Assembly: GCF_002127325.2 (NCBI RefSeq)
Contig: NC_035438.2
Coordinates: forward strand, 146,953,207 to 147,017,206
DNA from: Helianthus annuus
Lineage: Eukaryota; Streptophyta; Magnoliopsida; Asterales; Asteraceae
Reading direction: 5' to 3'
Length of the DNA stretch: 64,000 nucleotides
Under the pieces are notes generated by a model that worked only from the letters and a program-made list of their open reading frames with translations, had not been told where the DNA came from and ran no database searches. The position numbers and the translations under genes are program-made. Of this stretch, positions 21,192 to 31,998 are shown piece after piece. Positions within the stretch are counted from its first letter, which is position 1. Each line of letters starts with the position of its first letter.

Positions 21192-21972
21192 AAGCATCAA
21201 CATCATACCTGGTGAGTTACGAACAAGCGGGTTGACATCTTAATCGGTAAGTATTCTAACCAAGTTTTGGGAAAACAGGGCACTCACACGAGCAATTAAA
21301 AAAAATAAAATAATAATAATAATAAAATCGCTCGGCACGAGGCCATGTCCGCTGGACACGGGGCCCTGTTCGTACGACTGCAAGGATAAAACCCCTTTTT
21401 CATAACAGTTTCTTCATTCCACACGCCCCGTTTCCCCGAAAACTCTCTGGTTCAGGCGATTTTTCTACAAAATTTTGACGTCTCCTCTACTTCTAACAAC
21501 ATCAAGGTATGATTCTATCATCAACAGTAGTTAGATTAAGCACTTGCATGTAGTTAAAACATCAAAAATTTGGGGAAAATCTAGGGTTCTTGAACTTCAT
21601 CCGGATTGAACCTCAAATTTTTGCATACATCTGTTAGCATTAGTTTAGATTAATGTTATAGGAAGTAAATCCACTTGTATTGTTCAAAGATTCGCCCAAT
21701 TTCTCATAAAAACCCCAAACCCTTGTTTTTAACCGAAAAAGATAAAATTGAAGGGGTAAACGGTTTATTTTGGGAAAAACGGCACTTGGGGTTTCATTTT
21801 CGGGGAAAACCGCACCTACTGGACTAAAAATTTTCAAGTTTTCGGGACCGGGTCAAAAAATGAAGTTTTTGAGTAACAGACATCTGGACACAGGGTCGTG
21901 TCCGTTGAACACGGGGCCGTGTCCAGCTAACTGTTTTCAGTTTTCTCCGAAAATTTCACTATTTCGTGCTAA
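21192..21972 (+). other. At1 spacer between pol and env-like ORF
   Basis: About 780 bp with no gene. It contains two palindrome pairs (about 21330-21372 and 21890-21932). It ends GTGTATTCTTTCAG directly before ATG at 21973, which is a good match to a plant 3' splice site, so the env-like ORF may be made from a spliced RNA. Confidence 0.6.
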
Positions 21973-22680
21973 TTGTTTGGTGTATTCTTTCAGATGTCCA
22001 AGAAATTCACAAGGTTCAATGCAAATGAGCTGGATGCTAAGGCAAGATACGATGTGCTTCAAACCAGGCTGGAGGAATACCCACGACAAGCGTGCATGAA
22101 ACTTTTAGGAGCAGTGAACCAATGGGACCGTTTCAACAACCTAGTCACCGGGCCACTAAGAGTCGCCCTAACTACTCGCCTTCGCTCGGTCTACGAATAT
22201 AATCTGGAATTCTATAGCACATTCATGTTCAATTCAAGGTGCGACCCATTTGATAGTGAAGTGGTAGAATTCAGATGTGGGGGGACCAAATACTCGATTT
22301 CGATGGCACAGTTTGGGCCGATGGTTGGGTTGTATGTAGAGGAAGATGCGGGTAATGAAGAAAACAGCGGAGGGTTACGTGAATTAGGAGAAAACTAACG
22401 CCAAGCCGCTTGGGCTCAAATAGGAGAAGAAATCTACAACCCAAGTAGCACTAAGAGCACTAAGTTGAGGAACCCTCTTTACTGCTACATCCATATGGCC
22501 TCACTTACTCTCTTAGTCAAAGGCATGATAGCAGTGGCATCGTAGGGTTAAGAGATCTGGTGGTCCTTCATTGCATTCACACCCATAGACACCTCGATGT
22601 TCCGTACCTCCTGCTCCGAAACATGCATTGGAACCGGCTAGCTACTCCTCCAATCCCTATCTTCTTCGGGGGGTGGATAT
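21973..22680 (+). pseudogene. Env-like (ATHILA ORF-1 type) protein, 5' part
   Basis: Starts MSKKFTRFNANELDAKARYD and resembles the second ORF of Athila elements, often called env-like although no envelope function is proven. It includes an FRCGGTKYSISMAQFG..GLYV segment that parallels the At3 ORF. A TAA at 22396-22398 and further stops near 22542 break it. The segment ends at soloA. The reading frame resumes at 25965 if soloA and one target duplication are skipped. The remainder is at 25960-26312 and 42696-42858. Confidence 0.75.
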
Positions 22681-24961
22681 TGTAACACCCCGACCACGTA
22701 GGACAACAAACCGTGGCGGAAACGTCGGGGAGTGTTGCAACAGAAGCTATTGTTTCACAACCATGGATACAAAATAGTTTTGTTTTATTGATAAAATTAA
22801 TCATTTCATTTGTCTTAACACATAGAACAAACTAGTTTTATATCGTCTATCATAGTTGTTATGTCACTAAGGCCTTGTCCAGATCCTATGTGACGCATGC
22901 ATCCTAGAAATCAATCAAGCATCAACACCTGAAACATATGTAAAAACTTAGTCAGCAAAGAAATGCTGGCGAGTACATAGGTTTTATAAGAGTATCAGAA
23001 TCATGGCTCGTTTATATGTTGCAGTACTTTATTAGACTACAAGAGTCAAAATACAAACCTTGTTTTGAAAGTGTATTGCAACATAGTTAACCAACTCAAA
23101 TCAAGTGGGTTATAGTTTGTAAAATCCCATAGCCATGCTTCTTAACCCAAAAACATTTGATTTAGAAAACCAACTTGTAAAACATCTTGTAAAAATTCGT
23201 TAAAAACTTGTATGGTTTATAACCTTTAGAAAACATCGTTTGTGTGACATCGTTTCAAAATCGTTTACCTAAGTGAACTAAATAACGCCACGGTATGTAA
23301 TATATTGAAAACACTTATATATAAGAAGTACCAGCGGCGTATCTACCATGTTTCACCATATTACACCCGTCCCGTTATCTAAACACTAGTCAAAAACCAA
23401 TCGTTTACCCAATTCGTATAACTTGTTCAAATCGTTTTCAAATCGTTTCCAAATCGTTAACTCGTTTAAATCGTTTAAAATCATCCTCGTTTTAATTGTG
23501 AAAACTTATTTATGGTCGTCTTGCTAACAACATTCAAACCTTCGTGACTCGATCACCTCGCTTCTCGCTTCTCGAATTAACAAACCACCAAAGGGTAAGT
23601 TAACAAACATCAGATTCAGTCGCTACCCACAACCCCCACACATAACCATGGGTGCAGTGCAATAACGGGATTTGTCAGATCCTACGGTACCATAACCTAA
23701 TACTGGTCGGCTTGATCAATGCTAATGAATGTCATTTGTTATGTAACTACAACCATCAAGTTTCGTTCACATTATTGAAATCGTTATTAGTTTAGTAAAA
23801 ATCGTTTTAATCGTTTTTGAAATCATCGTTTAAACCTTGAAAACATTTCATACATATGAATCACCCCAAAACATTTAAAAACAGTAAAATAGGGGAACTA
23901 TGTACTCACATGAATTGCAAAGTATCCTCAATCAATAGAACTTCAAATAACCTCAAGCAAACCAAAGGAATCAAGTAGCACCTAGTAATCGAACCACTAG
24001 TCAAACAATAGACGCCTAATCGGACGATCGGATAGAATGAAGTCTCATAAACCAAATGAGTGTTGGAACACATGTGATATGGTTTGACAAAGCCTACATC
24101 CTAAATCGGAACCTAACCTAAGTGCTTTTGACCCATCGTGACCCATTAAGGTAGCTTACGCTACTTTAACGCGTCGTGCGCGCAAAAGCGCGTTCGAGAC
24201 GTCTAACTAGTCCTATGACAAGTATTATATGCCTCTTTATGTTTAAATATGTTACATAATCAGTTACGTGGAAAAAGCTTAGGTTACATATGCTTAATTA
24301 CCAATTATGCATGAAAAGGGTATTTTGGTAATTTACCTAAGGCATATAAACTACTTATCATAAAACTACTTAAAACTAGGTGACCATAAGGTATAACCTC
24401 AGAAGGTTATTCCCTATGCTACTATGGTCACTAAACATGTTTGGTCGGATCCTAATGATCGACCAAACGGGTCGTGTTCGAAAGTCTAAGCGGGTGTTTA
24501 GTCCGCTTGACTTACGACTTTACATAAGCACTAATCTAAAAAGTGACGAGCTAAACATGCTAGAACATGTTTAGTTAAGTTAGAAAACAGGTTTCGATAT
24601 CCTAGAGTAGTTTGGTTACAAAATACGCGAGAAAACGCATTTTGGCCGAAACTATGACTCGTCACTGAGCCTAGATAACGTGGAAATCAGTAGGTATAGT
24701 CACTAAGGACTATAACTATCGTGATTACGCTCACGTTATGAAGTTCAAACGAACTTCGCGTTGACCATAAACTGGTCAAAGCAGAAAGTCAAACACAGTT
24801 TGACTTTAACGATAAAACGAATGAAAAGAACGAAAGAATACTTACAGAACGTCCCCGCAAGATTTGATTTTGATTTTTCTCTCAGGTAGGAAGCATATAC
24901 TTCCACTTAGAGAGCATAAATCAGATTTCAAATTGTGGGTTTTGAAGTGAAATGGATGGGG

Positions 24962-24969
24962 TATATATA
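24962..24969 (-). promoter_or_regulatory. Putative TATA box of soloA
   Basis: Minus-strand TATATATA followed by CCCC, at the position equivalent to the Gy3 TATA box. It lies 66 bp downstream, in element sense, of the nearer palindrome. Confidence 0.5.
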
Positions 24970-25034
24970 GGATTTCTAGAACCGTTAAGATCGTTCCTCG
25001 AAAACTGAGCTTTGATCTGGACCTTACATGTGTG

Positions 25035-25117
25035 CCCATGGTTTTCTAAAACCATGGGAGCCCCTAATGTGGACTATGTTCATTGAATACCAGCCCATGG
25101 TTTTGCAAAACCATGGG
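25035..25117. repeat. Two copies of the CCCATGG palindrome in soloA
   Basis: 25094-25117 is the same perfect 24-bp palindrome as in Gy3. 25035-25058 keeps both CCCATGGTTTT arms but has CT at the centre. The pair is spaced 59 bp start to start. Confidence 0.85.
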
Positions 25118-25959
25118 TGAAAACCATCAACACTTCAAAATGGACTAGGTTCATCGAATCTGCCAGAAATTTCAAAAATGGTCCCTATACTTATAAAACT
25201 TGATTTTTTTGGCACTTTTAAGCCCCGTTAACCCCATTTCAAGGATCTAAAATAAAGTTAAAGTATAGGGAACTTAAAATATGCTCAAAAACATCTCGGA
25301 TGTCGGTTCGTTTGGTCGTACGGTTGCGTTATTCGCTTAATTACGACGGAAGTCATAACGGACGCAAAAACGATCCAAATCAAGCGACGAATGGAATTTT
25401 CTTATGCCAAACACTATAATAAAATATTTTAGTGCTTACATAATTTTTTTTTTGGATGTCCGGATATATTCAGAACGTAAGATATGCGCGAAAATGCAAA
25501 CTTGTGCACTTTTTGATGCTTTTAGTCCCTATTGATCAATAAAGTTTATTTTAGCATACCGAACCCCTCAAAGCCTATTTCTAAGCTATGTAAAGGATAT
25601 TTAGGGTATGTTAACTTATGATCAAGTTTCGGAATGTTCGTTACTATAAAAATCGGTATAGTTTCACAGTTTGACACAAATAGTCCCTGCGATCGAACGA
25701 ACTTGATTTCAACACACCAAACCATCCAAAACTTATTTCTAAGTTATGTGGAGGTTATTTAAGGTATGTTAAGCCTATTTCACTATTCCGGAGTGTTTGT
25801 TGCATTAAACTGGTTATATTTACGCATCAGTGCGCGTATAACCTTCCAGAAGCGATTTAGAGCTTGAAATCGGAATCTAATTAAATTGCAAAATCACCAA
25901 ACACAAATACACACATAATAACACAAAAACACATATAATAACACCAAAGCACATTGTTT

Positions 25960-26312
25960 TATATTGAACCACGACTACAGAACACAGTTGTCACAGATAT
26001 ACCGTCTCTTCAAGCATTTCGTGAACATGCCCAGGTCTTTCCAAAAGTGCCCATGGTCGGGAAGAGTGGACACACACATCTGCCGCTCCATGAACTTGAT
26101 TTATGAAGCCGAAGACGGGTCGGTTAGCTTCCAAAGAGTCCAGGGGCATGCATGCAACCCGCAAGAGGCACTCGTCCTTCACGCTCCACAGTTCCAACCA
26201 CCTCCTCAATACCAATACCAGCCTCACAGTGATCCAGGCCAGTCCTCCTCACAAGGAGGCGGTTTTCCAAACTTCCAAAGTTTACATGATTTATTGCAGG
26301 AAAACCTCATGT
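25960..26312 (+). pseudogene. Env-like ORF of At1, middle part
   Basis: Continues the 21973 ORF after soloA: a Tyr/Arg-rich stretch, a Gln/Pro-rich region (QFQPPPQYQYQPHSDPG, residues about 75-95 of the local frame) and a short C-terminal helix (FQSLHDLLQENL). It is cut at 26313 by Gy4. The last five bases, CATGT (26308-26312), are duplicated after Gy4. Confidence 0.75.
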
Positions 26313-27747
26313 TGTAACAACTCTCACTAAAACCAATACTTAGTGTATTAATTGTCTATTAAGAAAACCCTAATTGAGACACCCAAGTGATTCTACGCAA
26401 ACCCTAAAATTTTCAGAATCATCAGAATCAGGATCAGGGCCCCTAAAACTCAGGGGGGTAAAACCCTAGTTACGATTATCTTAATAACTATCTGTCAATA
26501 CCGAATTTTGAGAAACTGTCGACTCAGCAAGCCTAGTTAGGGACGTGGCTACCTATAGAAAATAGGTGACCCCTCGTGCTACGCGAAGCCCAGGGGGGTA
26601 CCCCTCGCATCACGCGAGGGGGTCCAAATTTTATGTATAAATAGGGGTGTCTGGGACTTGATTTTGGGCACTGAAACGACATTAAAACTCCAAATACACA
26701 CGGAGATATCGCCTGTATACTATTAAAACACACACAGATCTCGAATCGCTGCCGCAATCAGGGTAATAACTCGATCGCTATTACGATTCAACGTCCGATC
26801 GATTGTAACTATCCAACGCTTGTTTAAGTGCTGCTCAAATTGAGTTTATACTTTGTTATTCATCGTGATTTCGACTTGAATGTTTGAGTGCTGTTCGAAC
26901 TCGGACTATACTCTGTCATTCGTTGTGAATCCGCTGAATTGTTAAGTATTGCACTTGTAAACCGTTGTGAGGGTTTAATCTCGTGAATTGTCGTAACTGC
27001 TGTATTAGTTACTAACCCGTTTGTGTGTACACTGTTATTAAAATTAGGTTAAACAAGGCTAAATCAGTAGGCTTATACTCTGCTCGTTAAATCTGCAATG
27101 TGAGTCATTCTCTTTTTTATCAACTGTTACTGTTTTACAGTACCTCAAATTATTTTCAAAGTGTTATAATTACAGGGATTAAGTCGTGGTTATCTTGAAA
27201 CACTGGCTAGTGGGGTATTGTGCACATTACTAATTTCTCCCAGTTAGGTTCATTGACCTACTAGGGATAATCATCACTATTTCGGGTTCATTAACCTAAT
27301 AGTGGTAAGACCATCGTCACCATTGTGACAGAGCGCCAGATAAAAATAAGATAGAAGCCATTGTAATCGCTCTTATGCTGTAATTAATAACTATGCACTC
27401 AGTAAAACGAATGATTCACTCAGTATTTCCCTGCTGACAAAACCTTTTTCAAACATGTTTCAGGTGATCTATTGTGATCCAAGAAAAGTGCCGTGAAGCA
27501 CTACAAGCTTAGAGATGTGGCTCAATGTAAATTAATAAAAGAAACATGTTTTGTAAAATAAAGATTTCCCAGTGAAATCACCTTATTGTAAATTATGGGG
27601 TTTCACCCCTAAATTATATAAATGGGCAGTTTTAAATATTGAAAGATCCTGTTTTAAAAAGACTTCCGCTGTCGCCTAAATTAAATACCACGGGATTTCT
27701 GTCCCGCGGCTCCTGAAACGGGTCAAACCGGGTCGGGGGCCGTGACA
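26313..27747 (+). repeat. 5' LTR of Gy4 (1435 bp)
   Basis: Starts TGTAACAACTC and ends GGCCGTGACA. It is nearly identical to the 3' LTR (41241-42695), with scattered substitutions and small indels such as a longer G run at 41381-41391 and a duplicated GTCACCATTGTGA phrase near 42240-42270 in the 3' copy. TATA is at 26636-26643. A GTGAGT donor-like site follows CTGCAAT near 27101. Confidence 0.95.
26601..26643 (+). promoter_or_regulatory. GC hairpin and TATA box, Gy4 5' LTR
   Basis: CCCCTCGCA (26601-26609) faces CGCGAGGGG (26613-26621) across a short TCA loop with one mismatch; the 3' LTR copy (41535-41555) is perfect. TATAAATA follows at 26636-26643, only 15 bp downstream. Confidence 0.65.
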
Positions 27748-27755
27748 GAAAAAGG

Positions 27756-27768
27756 TGGTATCAGAGCC
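27756..27768 (+). promoter_or_regulatory. Primer-binding site of Gy4
   Basis: TGGTATCAGAGCC, the initiator tRNA-Met site, 8 bp after the LTR. soloB begins 19 bp downstream at 27788. Confidence 0.9.
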
Positions 27769-28046
27769 ATTGATCGAGCCACTGATTTGTGACACCCCGT
27801 TGAAACATTCTCACTTATACTAGCTTGGCAGTGACTGCCTTAACTTTCGGGACGAAAGTTCTTAAAACTTGGGGATAATGTGACACTCTAGGTTTTCCGA
27901 ACAATTACCTTGTATTACATTGTGCGTGTATATGTGTTATAAAATGAAAGTTGTGATTTCTTTTGCGCTATGTACCGATAATGTGTTGTATGTATGTATG
28001 ATATAAATATATATTAGAGTAGAAGTGAGCCGAGACCACGAAACCC

Positions 28047-28072
28047 CACTCGAGACCACCCGGTCTCGAGTG
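28047..28072. repeat. 11-bp inverted repeat upstream of the soloB TATA
   Basis: CACTCGAGACC (28047-28057), loop ACCC, GGTCTCGAGTG (28062-28072): a perfect stem 66 bp upstream of TATAAAA. Confidence 0.85.
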
Positions 28073-28138
28073 AACAATGAACATTTGGGCCGGTTGGGCC
28101 ATGCCACTCAGAACCAAATGAGCCGGCCTTGAAACGGG

Positions 28139-28145
28139 TATAAAA
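28139..28145 (+). promoter_or_regulatory. TATA box of soloB
   Basis: TATAAAA followed by ACCC and a C-rich, T-rich leader (CTCTCCTTTACACTCTC), typical of a plant transcription start region. Confidence 0.6.
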
Positions 28146-28974
28146 ACCCAAAACCCTCACCACACTCTCCTTTACACTCTCATTCATTTCACTCTCACAA
28201 CCCTCACACTCTCTACTTCTCACTAAAACCCTAAAACCCTAGATCATCAACCTCCTCTCATCTCCTTCTTCTCAGATCAAATCGGTGACCACTAGGAGCT
28301 CTCGGATCAACGCACACACACCCGTTAGAAGTTTCATACTCACCCTTGAACCTCATCAACCGGTTAGTGTCTTTATGATGTTTGTTGTTGTTAAATGATA
28401 GCATGAATGACATGATTTAACTAGTGTAGTTGTATGCTTGATGATGTTGTTTTGTGTGAATCAAATATGTGTAATATGGATAATCGGCAAACATGTGTTC
28501 ATTTCGGATATGTGCTAATGAGCTCATGATATCTTATGACTAAATGTGATACAAATCATTGATTCTTGATGTTCATGAAAAACCGGCTTGCTCATGTGTA
28601 GCACCATGTTAATCGGAATTAGTGTAGAGATGATTTTTGAGATATTAGGTGATGATTTGAAACCATTTGATGGGCATATTTTAATGTGTTGATTTGTTAT
28701 TCATGATTATGATTTGATTTATGCAAGAAAATCCGGAAATATGATGAACTTGTAGTAACATGAATATGACTTGATGTTCATATGAAGAACAGCTTGAAGA
28801 TGCTATGAATATGTTATGAACATTTGAAATTGCCATGTTTGATCCATTTTGGTGCTTAGTTAGACAAGAAAACATGTTGGTGGAATATTACTGGATAGTA
28901 CATGGCTGCATGATATTACAATTCTATTGGTTAGTACACATAACATGTTCTAGAAGGATTCAGGTGCACGTAAC

Positions 28975-29180
28975 AGTGGTTGCGAGTCGGAACCCTTGGT
29001 TGCGACTCTAGACCAAAACGTGATTCGTCGAGATCTCCCGGTTGCGACTCGCAAGCAGCACATGATGAACCGAAACCGAGGTTGCGAGTCGGAACCCCTG
29101 GTTGCGACTCGAGACCAAAGCATGATGAACCGAAACCAGGGTTGCGAGTCGGAATCCCTTGGTTGCGACTCGAAACCGTG
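28975..29180 (+). repeat. GTTGCGACTCG repeats in soloB
   Basis: About eight imperfect copies of GGTTGCGACTCG and the variant GGTTGCGAGTCG, equivalent to 1085-1322 in Gy1. Confidence 0.8.
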
Positions 29181-30276
29181 CATTCTCGAGTCAAAACCGC
29201 CCTTGTCTCGACTGGGCTGTTATTGGGCCAAAAGCTTGTTGGACTATCTGTTGACTGGACTGCTTGTGTATCTGTTACTTTTGTGAATGTTAGAACAGGC
29301 CCAATAACCCAACTGTTGAATGTGTGCTTTTTAAGTGTGTCTATACGTGATTACTTGTACCCCAACTTGACCTATATTTGGTAACCATACTAGGACGTGG
29401 TGACCAACGTGTTTGACCAAGTAAATAATCTACCGAGCAACCCAAGGTGAGTTCACAACCTAAAGCATGCGTTCCCGGTGGTTTGGGAAACGGAACTACA
29501 AACAACACTATCCCCTACGAGGGATACAACTTACTTTTCTTCCCTTGTTATTGGGAACCTTTAGTTAATTACTGTTTATACGGATTGCAACTAACGGCAC
29601 TAAACGAAACTCTATCACTCAAGTCCCTACTACATAATACCGATTAGTCGCCGGGGCCAGGCGAACGGGTTATTAGTTGATAGCGCTATTTAGGTTTTAC
29701 CAACCTCACACCGTGCCATGGTTTGGGATCGGTCGTGAACTAATGTACTCAGGCATCCGTCAATGATGATAGAACATTGACATCGGGGCATCCTGCGGAA
29801 ACGCAAACGGTTACCTAGTGTTCGGTATTGGAAAAACAGTTTAGTCGCTAACTTTTGGGGTAGCTCCCCATGGCATGTATAAACGAGTAAATTAACTGGT
29901 GAAACAAGTTTTTGGTAATTAAAACTGGGCAACTAGTGAACTCACTCAGCATTATTGTTGACACCTTACTGCATGCTTTGCAGGTAACCAGTGACTGAGG
30001 AGCTGCTGCTTGGGGATGTGTAGTGTTCGTCAAAACCCGTGTGTTGGGTTTTATTTATCTTGAACCATGAACTATCTCTTAAAACTATTCGGTTTATGCT
30101 TCCGCTGTTTTGTTTAAACTTACTATCGAACTCAAACTACGATGTTGCTAACTACTTTAGATAGCAATTACTTTACTATTAACCAATGCTTAGTATAATT
30201 GGTGGCTGGATCCTGGTCAGTCACGCCCTCAAGCGGATGTTACTCCGCAGGTGGAATTTGGGGGTGTGACATGATT

Positions 30277-30629
30277 TAAGCCAATTAAGTATTTAGAAAA
30301 TACTTAATTTTATTAATTGCTATTTTGTGATTATGTGTTTTATTATCTGACTAATTGTGTACAGTATGGGCAGATCTTTATATGCTAAGCCACTGTAGCA
30401 GTAAATAGAAATCTTTAAATATTTTGATTCAAGTTTTAGCACCCTTATTAAATATAAGCCAGAAACTTGATTTAGTAAATAAATAAATAAATTTATAAAT
30501 AAAACCTAATGTGTCTTAATTTTTCAGTTGTTTTGGTAGTTACCTAGTATGAAATAATATTTAAAAGTTTTTCTATAAAATTTTGTTATAAATTTTAACT
30601 TAGTAATTGTGTGTATTTTGCTAAACAGC
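30277..30629 (+). other. Gy4 leader after soloB, no gene
   Basis: An AT-rich leader of about 350 bp. It ends TTTTGCTAAACAGC immediately before the ORF0 ATG, which resembles a 3' splice site. Confidence 0.5.
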
Positions 30630-31174
30630 ATGAGTAACTTGTCTGACGCCCTTCAGAATTTAAATCTCTATCCAGTAAGCATAGAGGTTTCCAGAGATTT
30701 CAATAGGTATATACCAGACATAGAAGAACCTATAGAATTCAACACTTTACCTCTTGAGAAACCCAAGCCTAAGAAAATGGAAATTGGGGAAAGCTCTAGG
30801 CAAATTGAGGGGTTACCATCTCAGGAAAAGCTAGATTTTATAATGGCAAGCTATAATACTATTAAGCCTGATATGAAAATGTTTTTATTCACTCTTTTGA
30901 AACACAACTACCAATGAACTTAGAACCAGCTATTCCGAACCCTTCAATCCACTCGCAAATAGACGAATGGTTGACTAATGAAATACAGTTACAAAACAAT
31001 CCCTATAAGCTTTTTCCTCAATTCAATCCAGAACCTTTACCAAATCCACCAATAAGTAACGAGAATACGACTGAACTTCGCTTTGGTGAAGAACTAATGG
31101 ATACTGGGAATAGGATCCAAGAGATTGGGGGACAGATCTCCTGGAAATACGATGAGAGGGAACGCCGTTACTAG
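30630..31174 (+). pseudogene. ORF0 of Gy4, broken by a frameshift
   Basis: Two overlapping frames: 30630-30917 (from MSNLSDALQNLNLY) and 30914-31174, joined by an ATGA overlap that is most simply a frameshift. The second part ends with a motif shared with Gy5 ORF0: FGEE, then Arg-(Met/Ile), Gly and WKYDE (nt 31069-31158). The rest is divergent, with Pro- and Asn-rich segments. The slot between the primer-binding site and gag is the same as in Gy2 and Gy5. Function unknown. Confidence 0.65.
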
Positions 31175-31400
31175 AATATGATCTGACAAAGGATAGGGGA
31201 TTTATGGAAGTGTGGTTGTGTAACAGTATGTGTAAAATAAATAATAAAACAGTTGTATATAGAAGCATGATATAATCAATAAAACAAATGAAATTTTAGA
31301 AAATTTACAAATTTTGTTCGTTTACGTGATTATGTGCAATTAAGTGTGACATTGGATTATTTCTTGTATACTAATTATTTATCTATAAATTAGTTATCAG

Positions 31401-31998
31401 ATGGAAAACGCGAATAATGAACCCGTTAATGAGGTTAATCAATCTGAGCAACAACCGGGGGATCAAGATATGACTAGGCAGGATATAGAGAATATCGTTG
31501 CACAAGGGATAGCCAACACTATTCCAGCAATAATTGCTTAAGGGATAGCCAACGCTATTCCAACAATCGTTGCTGCTGTTAAAAATCCAATAGAACCACA
31601 ACAAATCGTTCCTAGCAAACGTATTTCTGAAGATAACTTCAGTAATAGCGTAAACGGAGGCAATAATCATGTTAATCATGATAATGAACCACGACAAGCT
31701 CCGCTCCCTAAGAAAATGAAAGCTGCAACGCCTGGTTGCACTTACAAAGAATTTCTTGCTTGTAAACCATCTGAGTTTGCAGGCAATAAAGGAGCAACTG
31801 CGGCACTGCGTTGGTTAGAAAAAACCGAGGCAGTAATTGCCATAAGTAAATGTGCTCAGGATGATCAGGTCATGTACGCATCAAACCTTTTCAAAGAAGG
31901 GGCGCTAGAGTGGTGGAATACGGTGTTACAAGCAAAAGGAAGAAGGATGGCGTATGCTATGAATTGGGAAGAATTTAAGAGCTTGGTAGAAAGAAAAT
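31401..31998 (+). pseudogene. Gag of Gy4, N-terminal part
   Basis: ATG at 31401 follows TTAGTTATCAG directly. The frame encodes an Asn/Gln-rich N-terminus, two echoes of a (V/I)AQGIAN(T/A)IP phrase, and the gag domain (GCTYKEFLACKP, FAGNKGA, ALEWWNTVL). TAA at 31539-31541 stands where the repeat predicts CAA (Gln). At 31999 the ORF is cut inside the VERK segment by At2 and continues at 38314. Confidence 0.85.

Larger units (their letters stand above)
22681..25959 (-). repeat. soloA: solo LTR of the Gy3 family (3279 bp)
   Basis: On the plus strand it starts TGTAACACCCC; in element sense it is the reverse orientation of the Gy3 LTR, with matching segments along most of its length. Both sides are the same At1 env-like ORF. 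The target duplication is GATAT (22676-22680) versus TATAT (25960-25964), one mismatch. There is no internal region, so this is a solo LTR left by LTR-LTR recombination. The terminal TG at the 25959 end is degraded. It holds two 24-bp palindromes and a TATA box. Confidence 0.85.
27788..30271 (+). repeat. soloB: solo LTR of the Gy1 family (2484 bp)
   Basis: Flanked by an exact TGATT duplication (27783-27787 and 30272-30276). It starts TGTGACACCCC and ends GGGGGTGTGACA, like Gy1. It contains an internal hairpin, purine tract and second TGTGACA start (27842-27885), an 11-bp inverted repeat (28047-28072), TATAAAA (28139-28145) and GTTGCGACTCG-type repeats (28975-29180). It lacks the AAGCC hairpin array of Gy1. 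No gene is present. Confidence 0.95.

Noticed and set aside
30914..30917. ATGA stop-start overlap in Gy4 ORF0 as translational coupling
   Set aside because: Gy5 has one continuous frame here, so a simple frameshift is the better explanation.
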